Origin: CBDEGK01 sp965237855
Lineage (GTDB): Bacteria > Pseudomonadota > Gammaproteobacteria > Pseudomonadales > Halieaceae
Direction: 5' to 3'
Assembly (NCBI GenBank): GCA_965237855.1
Contig: CBDEGK010000003.1
Coordinates: 248,001 to 312,000, forward strand
Length of the DNA: 64,000 bases
The translations under genes were made by a program, and so were the position numbers. The notes beneath the pieces are model-generated. The model ran no database searches and had not been told where the DNA came from. It saw nothing but the letters and a program-made list of their open reading frames with translations. Shown piece by piece: positions 8,681 through 15,759 of the stretch (the first letter of the stretch is position 1; every line of letters starts with the position of its first letter).

Positions 8681-9310
8681 ATGGGAAAAGTCTACAAGAT
8701 GGATGTTCAAGTCACTAGTATTGGCAAAGCCAAACCCGAACAAGCCCGGCTGCTTGCGGATATTCTCGCCGACAGTTTTGAAAACGATCCGGTGATGAAC
8801 TGGGTGATACCCAATACCCGGCTCTATAAGGGGTTTTTCCAAATACTGGCCGAACAGCTAATCCTGCCGAATGGACATGCCTACCTGGACAGCCAGCAAC
8901 GCGGCGCGGCCCTCTGGTTGCCGCCCGGTGTTCACTTTGATGTGCCCATAAACCTGGCCCAGATCATGTTGATGCTGCGGCTGATACTGACCCGCGGCCC
9001 CAAAGTCATCCCGAGACTGGAAGCGGTGCAGGAAACCATGGGGCGGCTTCACCCCACTGAACCACACTACTACTTGCAGTCGGTAGGCGCGCGCCAGGCC
9101 CACCAGGGCAAAGGCGTGGGTTCAGCGCTGATCAAGGAAGTGACGCGGCTGTGCGACCAGGAGCAATTGCCGGCCTACCTGGAGAGCTCCAGCGAACTGA
9201 ACCTGCCACTGTATGAACGCCACGGTTTTGAAACATTTCACATGGAAGAGCTGGGAGGCAATGGCCCGCCTATGTGGTTTATGCTGCGCCCCCCGCGGGA
9301 AACTGCCTAG
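8681..9310 (+). CDS. GNAT family N-acetyltransferase
   Basis: A 209-residue protein with a GNAT domain. The acetyl-CoA binding motif A is VGARQAHQGKGVGSALIKEV (about residues 130-150), followed by LESSSELNLPLYERHGFE, typical of GNAT motif B. The N-terminal part (LADSFENDPVMNWVIP) matches the family in which an acetyltransferase acts on an unidentified amine. Two starts are possible, ATG at 8681 and ATG at 8699. The second has a GGGAAA stretch at Shine-Dalgarno distance, so six residues may be untranslated. The substrate is unknown. Confidence 0.85.
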   Translation: MGKVYKMDVQVTSIGKAKPEQARLLADILADSFENDPVMNWVIPNTRLYKGFFQILAEQLILPNGHAYLDSQQRGAALWLPPGVHFDVPINLAQIMLMLRLILTRGPKVIPRLEAVQETMGRLHPTEPHYYLQSVGARQAHQGKGVGSALIKEVTRLCDQEQLPAYLESSSELNLPLYERHGFETFHMEELGGNGPPMWFMLRPPRETA

Positions 9311-9327
9311 AGCGAGAAACTGACGCC

Positions 9328-9882
9328 CTAGCGCGGGAAGCCCTCCAGCATACGCTCCGCCACCTGGTTAAAACGCTGTTGCTGTCCTTCCAATTCGGGA
9401 CTGTTGTTGAGGCGGGATTGCACCACGCTGCGCCAGATGGACTGGTTTAACTTGGGGTCAACCAGGTCGACAATCAGCGTACCCTGGGTGTACTGCCGCA
9501 CACTGACATCGGACATCGCCGGGCCACAACCCCAGCACTGGTAGTAGGCGGCACTGTTGTAGGCGCGCACGTCGGTCCTGTCCTCGGTAATCAGCAACCA
9601 GCTCAGCAGGACATCCGCGTCAGCGGCCTTTTCTTCGAATCTCAGGCCATATTTTTCCAGCGCCTGCTTGAAGGCAAGATCTACCCGCTGCATTTCCATA
9701 TCGCTCATGATGGAGCTGCTAGCAGCTCCCCGTCGGCGCGACAGCAAACTGAAGCTGTCCAAGTCCTGGAAGTTGTAGTCGTTCTTGTAGTCCACGGTCG
9801 GCTCAAGGACCGGCTGGCTGGCACAGGCGACCAACAGCAGTGTGAAACCTGCCAACACCCAACAACTCGCAATTTTCTTCAT
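9328..9882 (-). CDS. DUF4136 lipoprotein
   Basis: A 184-residue lipoprotein. I start it at the ATG at 9882 because it gives a clean signal peptide and lipobox (LLVACA, Cys20); the open frame extends further upstream without sense. The mature part fits DUF4136: YNFQDLDSFSLL, then VDLAFKQALEKYGLRF and ADVLLSWLL, ending in a basic QSRLN/RMLEGFPR tail. These are periplasm-facing lipoproteins of unknown function. Genes 9328 and 9935 run in the same direction and may be cotranscribed. Confidence 0.85.
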   Translation of the reverse strand: MKKIASCWVLAGFTLLLVACASQPVLEPTVDYKNDYNFQDLDSFSLLSRRRGAASSSIMSDMEMQRVDLAFKQALEKYGLRFEEKAADADVLLSWLLITEDRTDVRAYNSAAYYQCWGCGPAMSDVSVRQYTQGTLIVDLVDPKLNQSIWRSVVQSRLNNSPELEGQQQRFNQVAERMLEGFPR

Positions 9883-9934
9883 GACTGACTCATCTCTCCT
9901 TGGCCAGACCAAAGTATAGAATAACCACCCGCGC

Positions 9935-10249
9935 TCACTTACCCTCTTCGGTGGTAGACGGGTACACCGGCGCACGTTGTCCGAAAGCGGGAATCTGCGG
10001 GAACGGGAACAACTGCTGCCAACTTTCACCCCAGCCGTCCGTCAGGCTGGTGCCGTACACAGCCAGGTAGCAGGCTTCCATGGCCAGGGTTTGACGTTGC
10101 GCATCAACAAGGTCCAGCAGGCAAAGCGTCTCCATCATGCCCTCGGTGCGCAATCGGAATGTGGGGGGAATTTCTCCACCGGCCTTCAAAGTTGAAAACA
10201 TATGCTGCCAACGCTGCTCCAGCTCCGACATAGCGGCTGCAGAGTTCAT
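9935..10249 (-). CDS. hypothetical protein, 104 residues
   Basis: A small soluble protein that I do not recognise. It is helical in character (MSELEQRWQHMFSTL near the N-terminus), with FRLRTEGMMETLCLLDLVDA in the middle and a Pro/aromatic-rich C-terminus (LFPFPQIPAFGQRAPVYP). There is no signal peptide, so it is probably cytoplasmic. A second in-frame ATG at 10231 may be the real start. It lies 52 bases upstream of the DUF4136 lipoprotein gene, on the same strand. Confidence 0.6.
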   Translation of the reverse strand: MNSAAAMSELEQRWQHMFSTLKAGGEIPPTFRLRTEGMMETLCLLDLVDAQRQTLAMEACYLAVYGTSLTDGWGESWQQLFPFPQIPAFGQRAPVYPSTTEEGK

Positions 10250-10384
10250 AGCGGGGGAGTTCCCCTCACGGCTTTTTTTGGCATAATCACTGGTATGTCC
10301 ATGCTATCAAGAATATCCCATAAAGCCACCGGCGCCGCTTCTGCCACGGGCAGCCCCGGCGCGCGCCTCGTCGGGTACTGAACC

Positions 10385-11068
10385 ATGGCCTTGTTCAGTC
10401 GTAAATCCAGCCTCGAAAAGTCTTACGACAACGTCGCCGACGAATATGCCCGGCGGACACAATACGAGCTATACAGCAAGCCCCCGGTAAGGGAGGTGGT
10501 CGATAATTTTGCCGCAGCGATCGCCGAGTCCGGCCCCTGTTGCGATATCGGCTGCGGTCCTGGACATCTCACCCACTACTTGCAACAGCAGGGCGTTGAC
10601 ATCTGTGGCCTGGATCAGTCGGGACAAATGCTGAAGCAGGCCCGCAATTTGTACCCGGGAATCAAGTTTCACCGCGGCGACCTGCGGCAGATGAATTTTG
10701 AAGACCACCAGTTCGCCTCGCTAGTGGCTTTTTATTCACTGTCACATATTGGGCCAAAGGAATTAACCCGAACACTGCTGGAACTGCGGCGTGTGTTGGA
10801 GCCAGGTGGCGCCTTACTACTGGCCTTTTACTCGGGCAGCTTTAGTGAAGAAGTGCGCCACTGGTGGGGGCAGAATGTAGAGCTGACGTTCCATTGTTAT
10901 CGCACTCTGGATATGGTGGTCGAACTCAAGCAAACCGGTTTTGAACAGGTCAGCAACTACGTGAGAGCCCCGTCGAGTAACGAGACCTTCCAGGCTCAGC
11001 AAAGCTTTATTGTCGCCGAGGCTCAGCCGGGAATACCTCGCGTCCGTCAGCGCGCCAGACTCCTTTAA
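10385..11068 (+). CDS. class I SAM-dependent methyltransferase
   Basis: A 227-residue methyltransferase. Motif I is CCDIGCGPGHLTHYL (about residues 53-67), then CGLDQSGQMLKQAR and an acidic HRGDLRQMNF post-motif. FYSLSHIGPKELTRTLLELR and LEPGGALLLAFY follow, typical of the UbiE/Methyltransf_11 group. The substrate cannot be inferred. The 3' end overlaps the convergent thioesterase gene by four bases. The 135-base gap in front (10250-10384) contains a short GGGG/CCCC hairpin near 10256 but no other feature I can defend. Confidence 0.85.
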   Translation: MALFSRKSSLEKSYDNVADEYARRTQYELYSKPPVREVVDNFAAAIAESGPCCDIGCGPGHLTHYLQQQGVDICGLDQSGQMLKQARNLYPGIKFHRGDLRQMNFEDHQFASLVAFYSLSHIGPKELTRTLLELRRVLEPGGALLLAFYSGSFSEEVRHWWGQNVELTFHCYRTLDMVVELKQTGFEQVSNYVRAPSSNETFQAQQSFIVAEAQPGIPRVRQRARLL

Positions 11069-11865
11069 CGGCGTTCAGACGGGATCACCCTCACCTTGCT
11101 GGTCTGGCGAGACAGGGCTACCAGCTTGCCCTCGCTATCCCACAATTCACCGTCTTCCTCCACCACGCCATCGCTCATATGACGACTGGTAAATCGCACC
11201 TGCAGGGGGCCGGCTGCCGGGCGGGCGCGAACGCTGACTGACAACTCTACTGTGGGCACCCACTGCAACACTCCGAATACGGTGAAAACCGGTGGCGACA
11301 TCGCGTCGGCGAACAACAGCAAGCTGAGCGGATCCGGTTCGCTGCCATCAACGAAGCTCAACCAACCGTTGAATACGCCAGTGCCATCGGGATCACCACG
11401 CCGAAACACCTCACCCCCGGTGACATAGCGCTGATGCACTCGCTGGCGCAATTCAACACCGTGCTCCCTGATCGGCTCACACTCCTGCCAGGGTGTGATC
11501 TGCGGGCGCTCAGCGCGGCAGAAGCTCTCCCCCTGCAGGCGATCCAGGTCTGTATAGGCTGCCGAAACGTGGGCTTTCATCTGCTCCTGCTGGCGCATAA
11601 CCAGGCTGGCGAAGGTGGTAGAACCGCCCTCGCGCAGCACCTCGATAGATAAGTCTACCGGGCCCATTTCCAGGGGCGCGGTATACATGATGTGTACATT
11701 AAAAGGATCCTTGTGGGGCAGCGCCTCCGACAGGGCTCGGCCCGCCAGCGCCAGAACATAGCCACCGTTGGGCACAGTGCCGATCCGCCAGCCTGGCGCG
11801 ATGGTCCCTCGCCACTGTCCCGGGGCAACTTCGGCTACCGTGGTATCCCGTGCAAATTCACTCAT
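11065..11865 (-). CDS. thioesterase family protein (TesB-like double hot-dog)
   Basis: A 266-residue protein matching the acyl-CoA thioesterase-like family with two hot-dog folds. RIGTVPNGGYVLALAGRAL and PFNVHIMYTAPLEMGPV are typical of the N-terminal hot-dog. FADAMSPPVFTVFGVLQWVP followed by TVELSVSVRARP is typical of the C-terminal one. It would hydrolyse acyl-CoA to free acid and CoA in the cytoplasm. A perfect 18-base palindrome at 11884-11901 lies just upstream of the start and may be its operator. Confidence 0.8.
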   Translation of the reverse strand: MSEFARDTTVAEVAPGQWRGTIAPGWRIGTVPNGGYVLALAGRALSEALPHKDPFNVHIMYTAPLEMGPVDLSIEVLREGGSTTFASLVMRQQEQMKAHVSAAYTDLDRLQGESFCRAERPQITPWQECEPIREHGVELRQRVHQRYVTGGEVFRRGDPDGTGVFNGWLSFVDGSEPDPLSLLLFADAMSPPVFTVFGVLQWVPTVELSVSVRARPAAGPLQVRFTSRHMSDGVVEEDGELWDSEGKLVALSRQTSKVRVIPSERR

Positions 11866-11883
11866 CTAGCATTCCGTCATTGG

Positions 11884-11901
11884 TTAAAGCGTGCGCTTTA
11901 A
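11884..11901. promoter_or_regulatory. perfect 18-base palindrome, operator-like
   Basis: The sequence reads TTAAAGCG-TG-CGCTTTAA, perfectly symmetrical around a two-base centre. It lies 19 bases upstream of the thioesterase start and 130 bases upstream of the promoter-like sequence of the envelope cluster. Length and symmetry are typical of a TetR-family binding site, often found at acyl-CoA metabolism genes. No such regulator is encoded next to it. An RNA hairpin role is less likely because no U tract follows on either strand. Confidence 0.45.
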
Positions 11902-11920
11902 TATACTACTTCGTCCATTC

Positions 11921-11981
11921 TGTAAACCCGCATCGGCAATCCTGCAAACCCGCATCAGCAATCCTGCAAACCCGCAGCAGC
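11921..11981. repeat. 22-base direct tandem repeat, about 2.8 copies
   Basis: Units start at 11921, 11943 and 11965, and each begins TGYAAACCCGCA. The first two are full length and differ at two positions; the third is partial. The array lies between the operator-like palindrome and the promoter of the envelope cluster. It could be a set of binding sites or simple slippage expansion. It is too short and too regular for a CRISPR array. Confidence 0.7.
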
Positions 11982-12032
11982 TTTACAAAGGCATACACTT
12001 TGCGCGCCCATTCACCAGTACAACCGCTATAC

Positions 12033-12060
12033 TTGGCAGAGGAAACCGATTGCCTATTAT
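12033..12060 (+). promoter_or_regulatory. putative sigma-70 promoter of the envelope cluster
   Basis: TTGGCA (12033-12038) and TATTAT (12055-12060) are separated by 16 bases, close to the consensus in both boxes. Transcription would start near 12067, leaving a short leader before the GTG start at 12107. This position argues against translation starting at the upstream in-frame ATG at 11891. Confidence 0.5.
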
Positions 12061-12106
12061 GCGGTCATATAACAACGATGTATCAACAAGTGGTAAGGGT
12101 AAAATA

Positions 12107-12739
12107 GTGAAGTTAGTGTTCGCCTGGATCATGCTGGTGGGGGCTGCGATTACCTCGGCGGCCGAGGGTGACACACCCGTTCCAATACCGGGTATGTCCA
12201 CCGGCGGACTCATTTCGCCCAGCGAGGCCATTGAAGGGGGTGGCCTGCAATTCCAGGATCCCAATGAGCCGGAACTGGTATCGCCCGACGCCACCATCTA
12301 CCAATTCTATATCACCGACCTGGAAAGTCGATTCGGTGCGTATGCCCCGGGCCTCTCTGAACAGTTACTGGGCCTTGGTACCGCCTACCAGGAGCAGGGC
12401 TTGTACGATGCGGCTAGTAAGGTTTTGAAGCGGGCAGTACACCTTTCACGGGTGAACAATGGCCTCTACGGCGCCGAACAAATCCCCATACTGCAACGAC
12501 TGATCAGCGCTCTGGTATCCTCCGGAGAATACGAGAAGGCCGATGAACGCCAGTTTTACCTGTACCGTGTGCAGCGCGAGCTCTACGATCCGGATGCCCC
12601 GCAGATGTCGCTGGCCATGCTGGAACGAGCGCGCTGGGAAGAACGCGCCTATTTTCTGTCGGTGGGTGAAAACTCCTTTACCCGCCTGCTAACCATGTGG
12701 GAGCTGTATCGACGGGCACTGAGCAATATCGCGGCCTAG
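12107..12739 (+). CDS. secreted TPR-like protein, truncated by an in-frame amber codon
   Basis: First gene of the envelope cluster. I chose the GTG at 12107: it has an AAGGG ribosome-binding site, follows the promoter and gives a signal peptide (VKLVFAWIMLVGAAITSAAEG). The frame is also open upstream to ATGs at 12061 and 11891. The mature part has TPR-like helices: QLLGLGTAYQEQGLYDAASK and LISALVSSGEYEKADERQF. Translation stops at TAG (12737-12739), yet the same frame continues without another stop to 13396, with a TPR-like and TonB-C-like second half. The two pieces almost certainly derive from one gene of about 430 residues. Confidence 0.7.
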   Translation: MKLVFAWIMLVGAAITSAAEGDTPVPIPGMSTGGLISPSEAIEGGGLQFQDPNEPELVSPDATIYQFYITDLESRFGAYAPGLSEQLLGLGTAYQEQGLYDAASKVLKRAVHLSRVNNGLYGAEQIPILQRLISALVSSGEYEKADERQFYLYRVQRELYDPDAPQMSLAMLERARWEERAYFLSVGENSFTRLLTMWELYRRALSNIAA

Positions 12740-12763
12740 GAGGGCAGCTATTCAGTAGAATTA

Positions 12764-13396
12764 ATGCGCCCTCTCAATGGCTTGTTGCATACCCAATACC
12801 TGATTTCGGTATACGACGGCGAGTCTACAGGCGGCATACAGATCGGCAGTGGGTCATCGGCACCCAATCCCGACGAGGGCCGTTTTAATATGGTGCGCGC
12901 TTCCAATTATCGCCAGGGCCAGTCTGTCATCACAGCCATGCGCGAAGTGCACCAGCACAACGAACCGGAGACCAGTCCGGTACCGGCCGAGTCCCTGCTG
13001 GACCTGGGGAATTGGCATATGTGGCATCAAAAACGGGAATCTGCAAAAGAGGCTTATCAGCGAGCCTGGGACGAATTCACGATGCTGGAAGATGGTGGGG
13101 CATTATTGCAACATCATTTCGGCCAGCCGATGTTGCTGCCCAGCAGAAGTGGTTACAACAAGGACCTGCAAGCACCGGCCAACATCAACGGCTATGTTGA
13201 GGTATCCTTTGCCATTAACGAACGCGGTCGCCTGCAAGACCTGGAGATTCTCAGCTCCGAGCTGGTTGAGGAAGGGAATGACGAGGCCGACCCCCAGCGG
13301 TTGTTGCGGCGCCTGCGCCACAAGGTCTGGCGGCCACGCTACCAGGAGCGAGAGCCGGTACTTACGGAAACTATAGTGAAACGTTATGCCTTCTGA
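12764..13396 (+). CDS. TPR plus TonB C-terminal-like domain, distal part of interrupted gene
   Basis: This is the same reading frame as the preceding gene, separated from it by one TAG codon. The first ATG after the stop is at 12764 and has no well-placed ribosome-binding site: a GGAGG at 12739-12743 is about 20 bases away. Residues about 85-115 form a TPR-like helix pair (MWHQKRESAKEAYQRAWDEF). Residues about 145-210 read YVEVSFAINERGRLQDLEIL, then RRLRHKVWRPRYQ and IVKRYAF. That pattern of strands, a Pro/Arg loop and a final aromatic strand matches the TonB C-terminal domain used by energy-transducing proteins. It overlaps the next gene by 11 bases. Confidence 0.6.
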   Translation: MRPLNGLLHTQYLISVYDGESTGGIQIGSGSSAPNPDEGRFNMVRASNYRQGQSVITAMREVHQHNEPETSPVPAESLLDLGNWHMWHQKRESAKEAYQRAWDEFTMLEDGGALLQHHFGQPMLLPSRSGYNKDLQAPANINGYVEVSFAINERGRLQDLEILSSELVEEGNDEADPQRLLRRLRHKVWRPRYQEREPVLTETIVKRYAF

Positions 13397-14525
13397 GCCA
13401 TTGCAATCATCGCTTCTCCGACGCCTGTCAGTACTGACAATCAGTCTGTGCTGCCTGGCGCTGGCCGGCTGCCCCGCCTGCACACCCACAACCCCACAAC
13501 CTCCCAGCAGTAGCCCACCCAGTAGCAGTCCACCGCCCCGCGGGACGCCGCCTGCCAGTTCTCCACCCAGCAGCTCACCGCCCGGTGAACAAGGTTCAGA
13601 AAGTTCCAGCTCAGAATCGGAAAGCAGTTCCAGTGGCGAGAGTGGAAGTTCCGGTGAAGTCTGGCAACCACCCAGCGCCGGCGGCATGCCCGGGCAGGAA
13701 CAATCTGCTGAAAGCGACGGCTCTTCAGCCAGTGGCGACGGTGGCGGTCTGGAAGGGATCGAGATGGAGGACATCGGCGTAGACGATGGTGGCATGGCCG
13801 ACGGTGGAATGGAGAGTGGCGATATGGCTGGCGCCAGTGATAGTGATGCCCTGCCAAGCCTCGAAGACGAAGAATTACTGGATATGAGCCTTGAGGACTT
13901 CGAGGAATCTATGCAGGATGCCGCCGCAGAAGCTGCCGCAACTGCCCAATCCGAGGGAAGCGGTCAGTCAGGCTCCGACTCAGAGGATGGCAGTATGCCG
14001 GGCGGTGGTGCCCAAGGTGATGGCAGTATGGCCGGAGGTGGTATGCCCCAGGGTAGTGGCGAGCTCCCCGGCGGCGGATTTCCCCAGGGTAGTGGTGGTG
14101 ACGGCACTATGACCACGGCCGAACAAGTGGCTATTCTGGATGCACAGCTAGAAGGTAGTACCGGAGATTTTGATGATCTGATCCTGCAGGAACGCGACGT
14201 GATTCGGCGCACGGCCAAAGATCGCGACGAAGAGGAGAACACCCCCGAGGAGAGCGCGGGTGGCGGTTACGGTGACTACGGCGAAACACCTCCCATGCGC
14301 GGCGGCGGCCAGGGCGGAGGCGGACCGACACCTCGAAGCCAGGGTGAGCGCGGTGATTTCCCAGCCCAGGCAGCCGTGTATCCACCGCCAGAGGACATCC
14401 CCAGTGGCGATGTTGACGATGTGGTGGCGCGTCAGTTGCGGGAGGCGGCAATGCGGGAAACCGACCCACAATTGCGGGAAAAACTATGGGACGAATATCG
14501 TAAGTACAAGGGCATAGACGAGTGA
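13386..14525 (+). CDS. low-complexity Ser/Gly/Pro-rich lipoprotein
   Basis: A 379-residue protein with signal peptide and lipobox LAGC (Cys29). Next come a Pro/Ser-rich stretch (about 33-65), acidic Ser/Glu/Gly-rich repeats (66-170), Gly-rich repeats of the type GGGMPQGSG (195-235), and an Arg/Glu-rich segment (255-290). Only the tail looks folded and conserved: VDDVVARQLREAAMRETD, then LREKLWDEYRKYKGI. The long disordered region may span the cell wall or act as a tether between the outer membrane and the machine. It overlaps the genes on both sides, which suggests translational coupling. I recognise no family name. Confidence 0.75.
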   Translation: MPSEPLQSSLLRRLSVLTISLCCLALAGCPACTPTTPQPPSSSPPSSSPPPRGTPPASSPPSSSPPGEQGSESSSSESESSSSGESGSSGEVWQPPSAGGMPGQEQSAESDGSSASGDGGGLEGIEMEDIGVDDGGMADGGMESGDMAGASDSDALPSLEDEELLDMSLEDFEESMQDAAAEAAATAQSEGSGQSGSDSEDGSMPGGGAQGDGSMAGGGMPQGSGELPGGGFPQGSGGDGTMTTAEQVAILDAQLEGSTGDFDDLILQERDVIRRTAKDRDEEENTPEESAGGGYGDYGETPPMRGGGQGGGGPTPRSQGERGDFPAQAAVYPPPEDIPSGDVDDVVARQLREAAMRETDPQLREKLWDEYRKYKGIDE

Positions 14526-15745
14526 AGTCGTGTCCGGCTGGCAGCAGTCTGGCCAAGATAGGTTTGTGTCTATTGGCCATGACCCTGCTCAGCGCCTGCG
14601 TGAACCAGACCGTTAAAAGTACCTCGGTTCCCTCTATACAGCTTGCCCAGGAGGATATCCCCGAAGAACTCCTGCTGGACCTGGGTATAGTCATTTTTGA
14701 CCCGGGTCTCGATGTCGACAGCGACCAGGAATTTCTCTACCCGGAAGTGCGTCGCGCCGAAGCCAGGTATATGCCGTATCTGTTGCTGGAAGCTATTCAG
14801 AGCAGTGCCGCCTGGGGTGCGGTACGAGGAGTTGTACCCAATGATCAACAGGCCATGGATGTGTTAGTGAACGGAACCATCGTTAACTCCCACGGTGAGG
14901 AACTTGAGCTACACATTGTCGCCAGGGATGCGACCGGTCGCAGTTGGCTGGATAAAAATTATAGGACCAAAGCCAGTCGCTATAGCTATACGATGACCAC
15001 CCGCGCCAGCATCGACCCTTTCCAGGCGGTCTATAACCGCATTGCCAATGATTTGTTGAAGGCGCGGCAGAAGCTGGATGGGGAACAATTGGCCGATATC
15101 CGCCTAGTCAACGAAATGCGTTTTGCGCAGAGCATGTCGCCAGACGCCTTCGATGGTCACTTGAGCAACGATGGCAAAGGAAACTACAACCTGGAACGGT
15201 TGCCAGCTGAGAATGATCCGATGTTGTCGCGAGTGCGGAAAATTCGCGAACGGGACTACCTGTTCATTGACACCCTGCAAGCCTATTACGCTTCCTTCAA
15301 TGGGCAGATGGCCAATCCCTATCAGGAGTGGCGCAAGCTCAGCTATGAAGAGGCGATTGCGCTACAGGAATTAAAAGCGGAGTCCACCCGCAAGTTGATC
15401 GCCGGAGCCTCGATGGTCATCGCCGGCATTGCTGCGCAAAGCAGCGGCGACTCCGTTAGCCGCTCGGCTGGCAACGTTGCCGTCCTCGGCGGCGGTACTA
15501 TCTTCAAAGCCGGCATGAGTGCTCGCGCCAAGGCAGAAATTCATGTGCAGGCCCTGGAGGAACTAGGGCTGTCGCTGGAGGCGGAAATTGCCCCGCAAAT
15601 CATAGAGCTGAAAGACCGCACCATTACCCTGACCGGCACCGTGGAAGACCAGTATCAGCAGTGGCGACAACTGCTGCGCGAGATCTATGAGGCAGAGGTG
15701 GGCGCACTGGAACCCCTGGCACAGGTCCAGGGCGGAGAAACCTGA
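14522..15745 (+). CDS. conserved lipoprotein of unknown function, 407 residues
   Basis: The signal peptide ends in lipobox LLSAC (Cys26). The mature protein starts with a sandwich-like part (LLLDLGIVIFDPGLD, VLVNGTIVNSHGEELELHIV). A helical middle follows (DPFQAVYNRIANDLLKARQK), then a Gly/Ala-rich hydrophobic stretch (IAGASMVIAGIAAQSSG, about 290-330). The C-terminus reads IIELKDRTITLTGTVEDQYQQW, which resembles a BON-like or similar small beta-alpha domain. It overlaps the previous gene by four bases (ATGA-type) and is followed by the membrane TPR gene. The function is not recognised. Confidence 0.75.
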   Translation: MKSCPAGSSLAKIGLCLLAMTLLSACVNQTVKSTSVPSIQLAQEDIPEELLLDLGIVIFDPGLDVDSDQEFLYPEVRRAEARYMPYLLLEAIQSSAAWGAVRGVVPNDQQAMDVLVNGTIVNSHGEELELHIVARDATGRSWLDKNYRTKASRYSYTMTTRASIDPFQAVYNRIANDLLKARQKLDGEQLADIRLVNEMRFAQSMSPDAFDGHLSNDGKGNYNLERLPAENDPMLSRVRKIRERDYLFIDTLQAYYASFNGQMANPYQEWRKLSYEEAIALQELKAESTRKLIAGASMVIAGIAAQSSGDSVSRSAGNVAVLGGGTIFKAGMSARAKAEIHVQALEELGLSLEAEIAPQIIELKDRTITLTGTVEDQYQQWRQLLREIYEAEVGALEPLAQVQGGET

Positions 15746-15759
15746 TTCCTGGCCCACCC

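Noticed and set aside
11921..11981. CRISPR array
   Set aside because: Units are contiguous 22-base tandem repeats without spacers, and no cas genes are present.
11891..12106. Upstream extension of the first cluster gene to an ATG at 11891
   Set aside because: It would cover the tandem repeats and the promoter, and places the signal peptide about 70 residues from the N-terminus.
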